Of a stretch of 6,532 nt of DNA, positions 5,960 to 6,532 are shown piece after piece. The stretch's first letter is position 1; every line of letters begins with the position of its first letter. Source of the stretch: Treponema sp. (GTDB lineage Bacteria; Spirochaetota; Spirochaetia; Treponematales; Breznakiellaceae); NCBI GenBank assembly GCA_031270205.1, contig JAISYA010000057.1, forward strand, positions 1 to 6,532, read 5' to 3'. The position numbers and the translations under genes are program-made. The notes under the pieces are model-generated. The model saw only the letters and a program-made list of their open reading frames with translations, made no database searches and was not told where the DNA came from.

Positions 5960-6185
5960 TTATTTTATATCGTCCTTTTTTTATATCCTCCATTCCCTTT
6001 TTTATATCTTTCCCGAAAGCTGCAATTTCGTCCATTTCATTATCATCAGCAAAATTATTATTAAATATATAATTAACTGCTGCATATTCAACGAAGTTAG
6101 AAATTGTCCGCCTGTCTCCATCCGCAGCCCTTTTGAGAGTATTATAAATATTATCATCGACTCGTAAAGTTATAGTTTTACCCAT
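5952..6185 (-). CDS. Ribbon-helix-helix antitoxin (orphan, RelB/CopG-like)
   Basis: A 77-aa protein with an N-terminal ribbon-helix-helix DNA-binding fold: strand ITLRVD (5-10), helix 1 from about 11 to 22, and helix 2 around RRTISNFVEYAAVNYI (25-40). An acidic, then lysine-rich tail (46-77, ending KKGRYKIIE) follows, typical of the toxin-binding segment of type II antitoxins. ATG follows AAGGAG with a six-base spacer. A promoter and candidate operator lie just upstream. Directly downstream is only a fragment of the expected toxin, so the antitoxin appears to be an orphan. The gene is markedly more AT-rich than its neighbours, which fits horizontal acquisition. An orphan could still repress its own promoter or neutralise a related toxin elsewhere. 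I cannot place it in a named subfamily. Confidence 0.85.
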   Translation of the reverse strand: MGKTITLRVDDNIYNTLKRAADGDRRTISNFVEYAAVNYIFNNNFADDNEMDEIAAFGKDIKKGMEDIKKGRYKIIE

Positions 6186-6193
6186 AATTCACT

Positions 6194-6232
6194 CCTTATA
6201 GTCAATATTATTCAAAAGGACTCTTTTGTCAA
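6194..6232 (-). promoter_or_regulatory. Antitoxin promoter and ribosome binding site
   Basis: On the minus strand a perfect TTGACA (6232-6227) is followed after 16 or 17 bases by TAATAT or AATATT, each four of six against the -10 consensus. AAGGAG then precedes the ATG at 6185 by six bases. A second TTGAC (6205-6201) has no obvious -10 partner. Confidence 0.65.
6213..6228. promoter_or_regulatory. Candidate autoregulatory operator
   Basis: CAAAAGGACTCTTTTG has six-base perfect inverted arms (6213-6218 and 6223-6228) around GACT. It overlaps the -35 hexamer and the spacer of the antitoxin promoter, which is where RHH antitoxins usually bind to repress their own operon. The match of site and protein is an inference. 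Confidence 0.5.
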
Positions 6233-6246
6233 GGTTTATTTTGAAA

Positions 6247-6256
6247 GGAGGCTCAT
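6247..6256. repeat. Ten-base match to the end of the intergenic repeat
   Basis: GGAGGCTCAT here equals the right ends of both repeat copies (143-152 and 5877-5886), in the same orientation, and again contains the stop of a minus-strand gene. Similarity stops at the ten bases. A nine-base match also occurs within parA, so chance is possible. Confidence 0.3.
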
Positions 6257-6532
6257 CCGCCGGTTAAAAGCATCGCGGAAACATACGCCGCGGAAAGTCC
6301 CGCAAAAACGGTAAGACCGAATATATGAACCGGGGTAAAGCCGCTTAACGCAAGCGCGCCGAAGGACAGGGCGGTGGTGGCAAAAGACAGATGTACCGCC
6401 TGAATGACGAGGTCTCCTCCCCCAATGCCGCGGGACTTTTCGTTTTCCGTGATGTAAAACATGTAATCCAGTCCCAGACCGAATACCAGTACAAGGCCGA
6501 CCGAGGGGAAAAAACTCAGGGCTATATCCGCG
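6253..6532 (-). CDS. RND/MMPL-family exporter, C-terminal part (5' end outside window)
   Basis: An open frame enters from the right edge and ends at TGA (6255-6253), giving the last 92 residues of a membrane protein. Three hydrophobic segments are visible: SFFPSVGLVLVFGLGLDYMF, then AVHLSFATTALSFGALALSG, then VHIFGLTVFAGLSAAYVSAMLL. The GLGLDY motif followed by a charged turn (ITENEKSRG) and the FATTALSFGALALSG helix fit the second transmembrane domain of RND-type exporters of the MMPL/COG4258 kind, proton-driven inner-membrane pumps or lipid carriers. The methionine at 6462 is internal and not the start. Normal members have roughly 750-800 residues, so most of the gene lies outside. Substrate unknown. 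It is separated from the antitoxin gene by 67 bases and is probably not co-transcribed with it, given the antitoxin promoter. Confidence 0.8.
   Translation of the reverse strand, partial: ADIALSFFPSVGLVLVFGLGLDYMFYITENEKSRGIGGGDLVIQAVHLSFATTALSFGALALSGFTPVHIFGLTVFAGLSAAYVSAMLLTGG

Noticed and set aside
5868..6167. Plus-strand 99-codon hydrophobic frame opposite the antitoxin
   Set aside because: Its Phe/Ile/Tyr richness is what AT-rich antisense DNA gives; it starts inside the repeat palindrome and has no ribosome site.
1..6532. tRNA, rRNA, CRISPR array or complete insertion sequence
   Set aside because: No cloverleaf-like segment, no regularly spaced short repeats and no transposase frame were seen; the only repeats are the two modular copies.

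Overview
The window reads as bacterial chromosome of middling GC, with coding regions around the mid-fifties per cent by eye. It encodes a chromosomal-type ParA/ParB pair, amino-acid enzymes and the tail of an RND/MMPL exporter. From general familiarity I lean towards a Treponema-like spirochaete with many intergenic repeats, but nothing here proves the taxon. No rRNA, tRNA, CRISPR array or complete insertion sequence is visible.

Layout. From about 4772 down to 152, four minus-strand genes form one tight run: parA, parB, a fold-type II PLP enzyme of unknown substrate, and a threonine synthase with an N-terminal zinc ribbon (thrC). parA and parB overlap by 11 bases. The PLP gene starts one base after the parB stop, with its ribosome binding site inside the parB 3' end. 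thrC follows after 14 bases. This looks like a translationally coupled operon. Divergent from parA, on the plus strand, is a type II pantothenate kinase (coaW, 4872-5696), the first enzyme of CoA synthesis.

The block from thrC to coaW is bracketed by two directly oriented copies of a modular, palindrome-rich intergenic repeat (1-152, cut by the window edge, and 5707-5886). The copies share three conserved blocks separated by variable spacers.

Beyond copy 2 lies an AT-rich minus-strand patch. It holds a ribbon-helix-helix antitoxin gene (5952-6185) with its own promoter and a candidate operator. About 25 codons of what looks like a RelE/ParE-type toxin follow it, and these run straight into repeat copy 2. 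The module therefore appears to be a toxin-antitoxin pair whose toxin was cut off at the repeat boundary, leaving an orphan antitoxin. The window ends inside the 3' part of an RND/MMPL-family exporter gene on the minus strand.

The most interesting items are the repeat family, whose outer end carries a TGA and abuts the 3' ends of minus-strand ORFs, the truncated toxin, a possibly leaderless parA start, and an eight-G run within the codons for the ParA Walker A motif.
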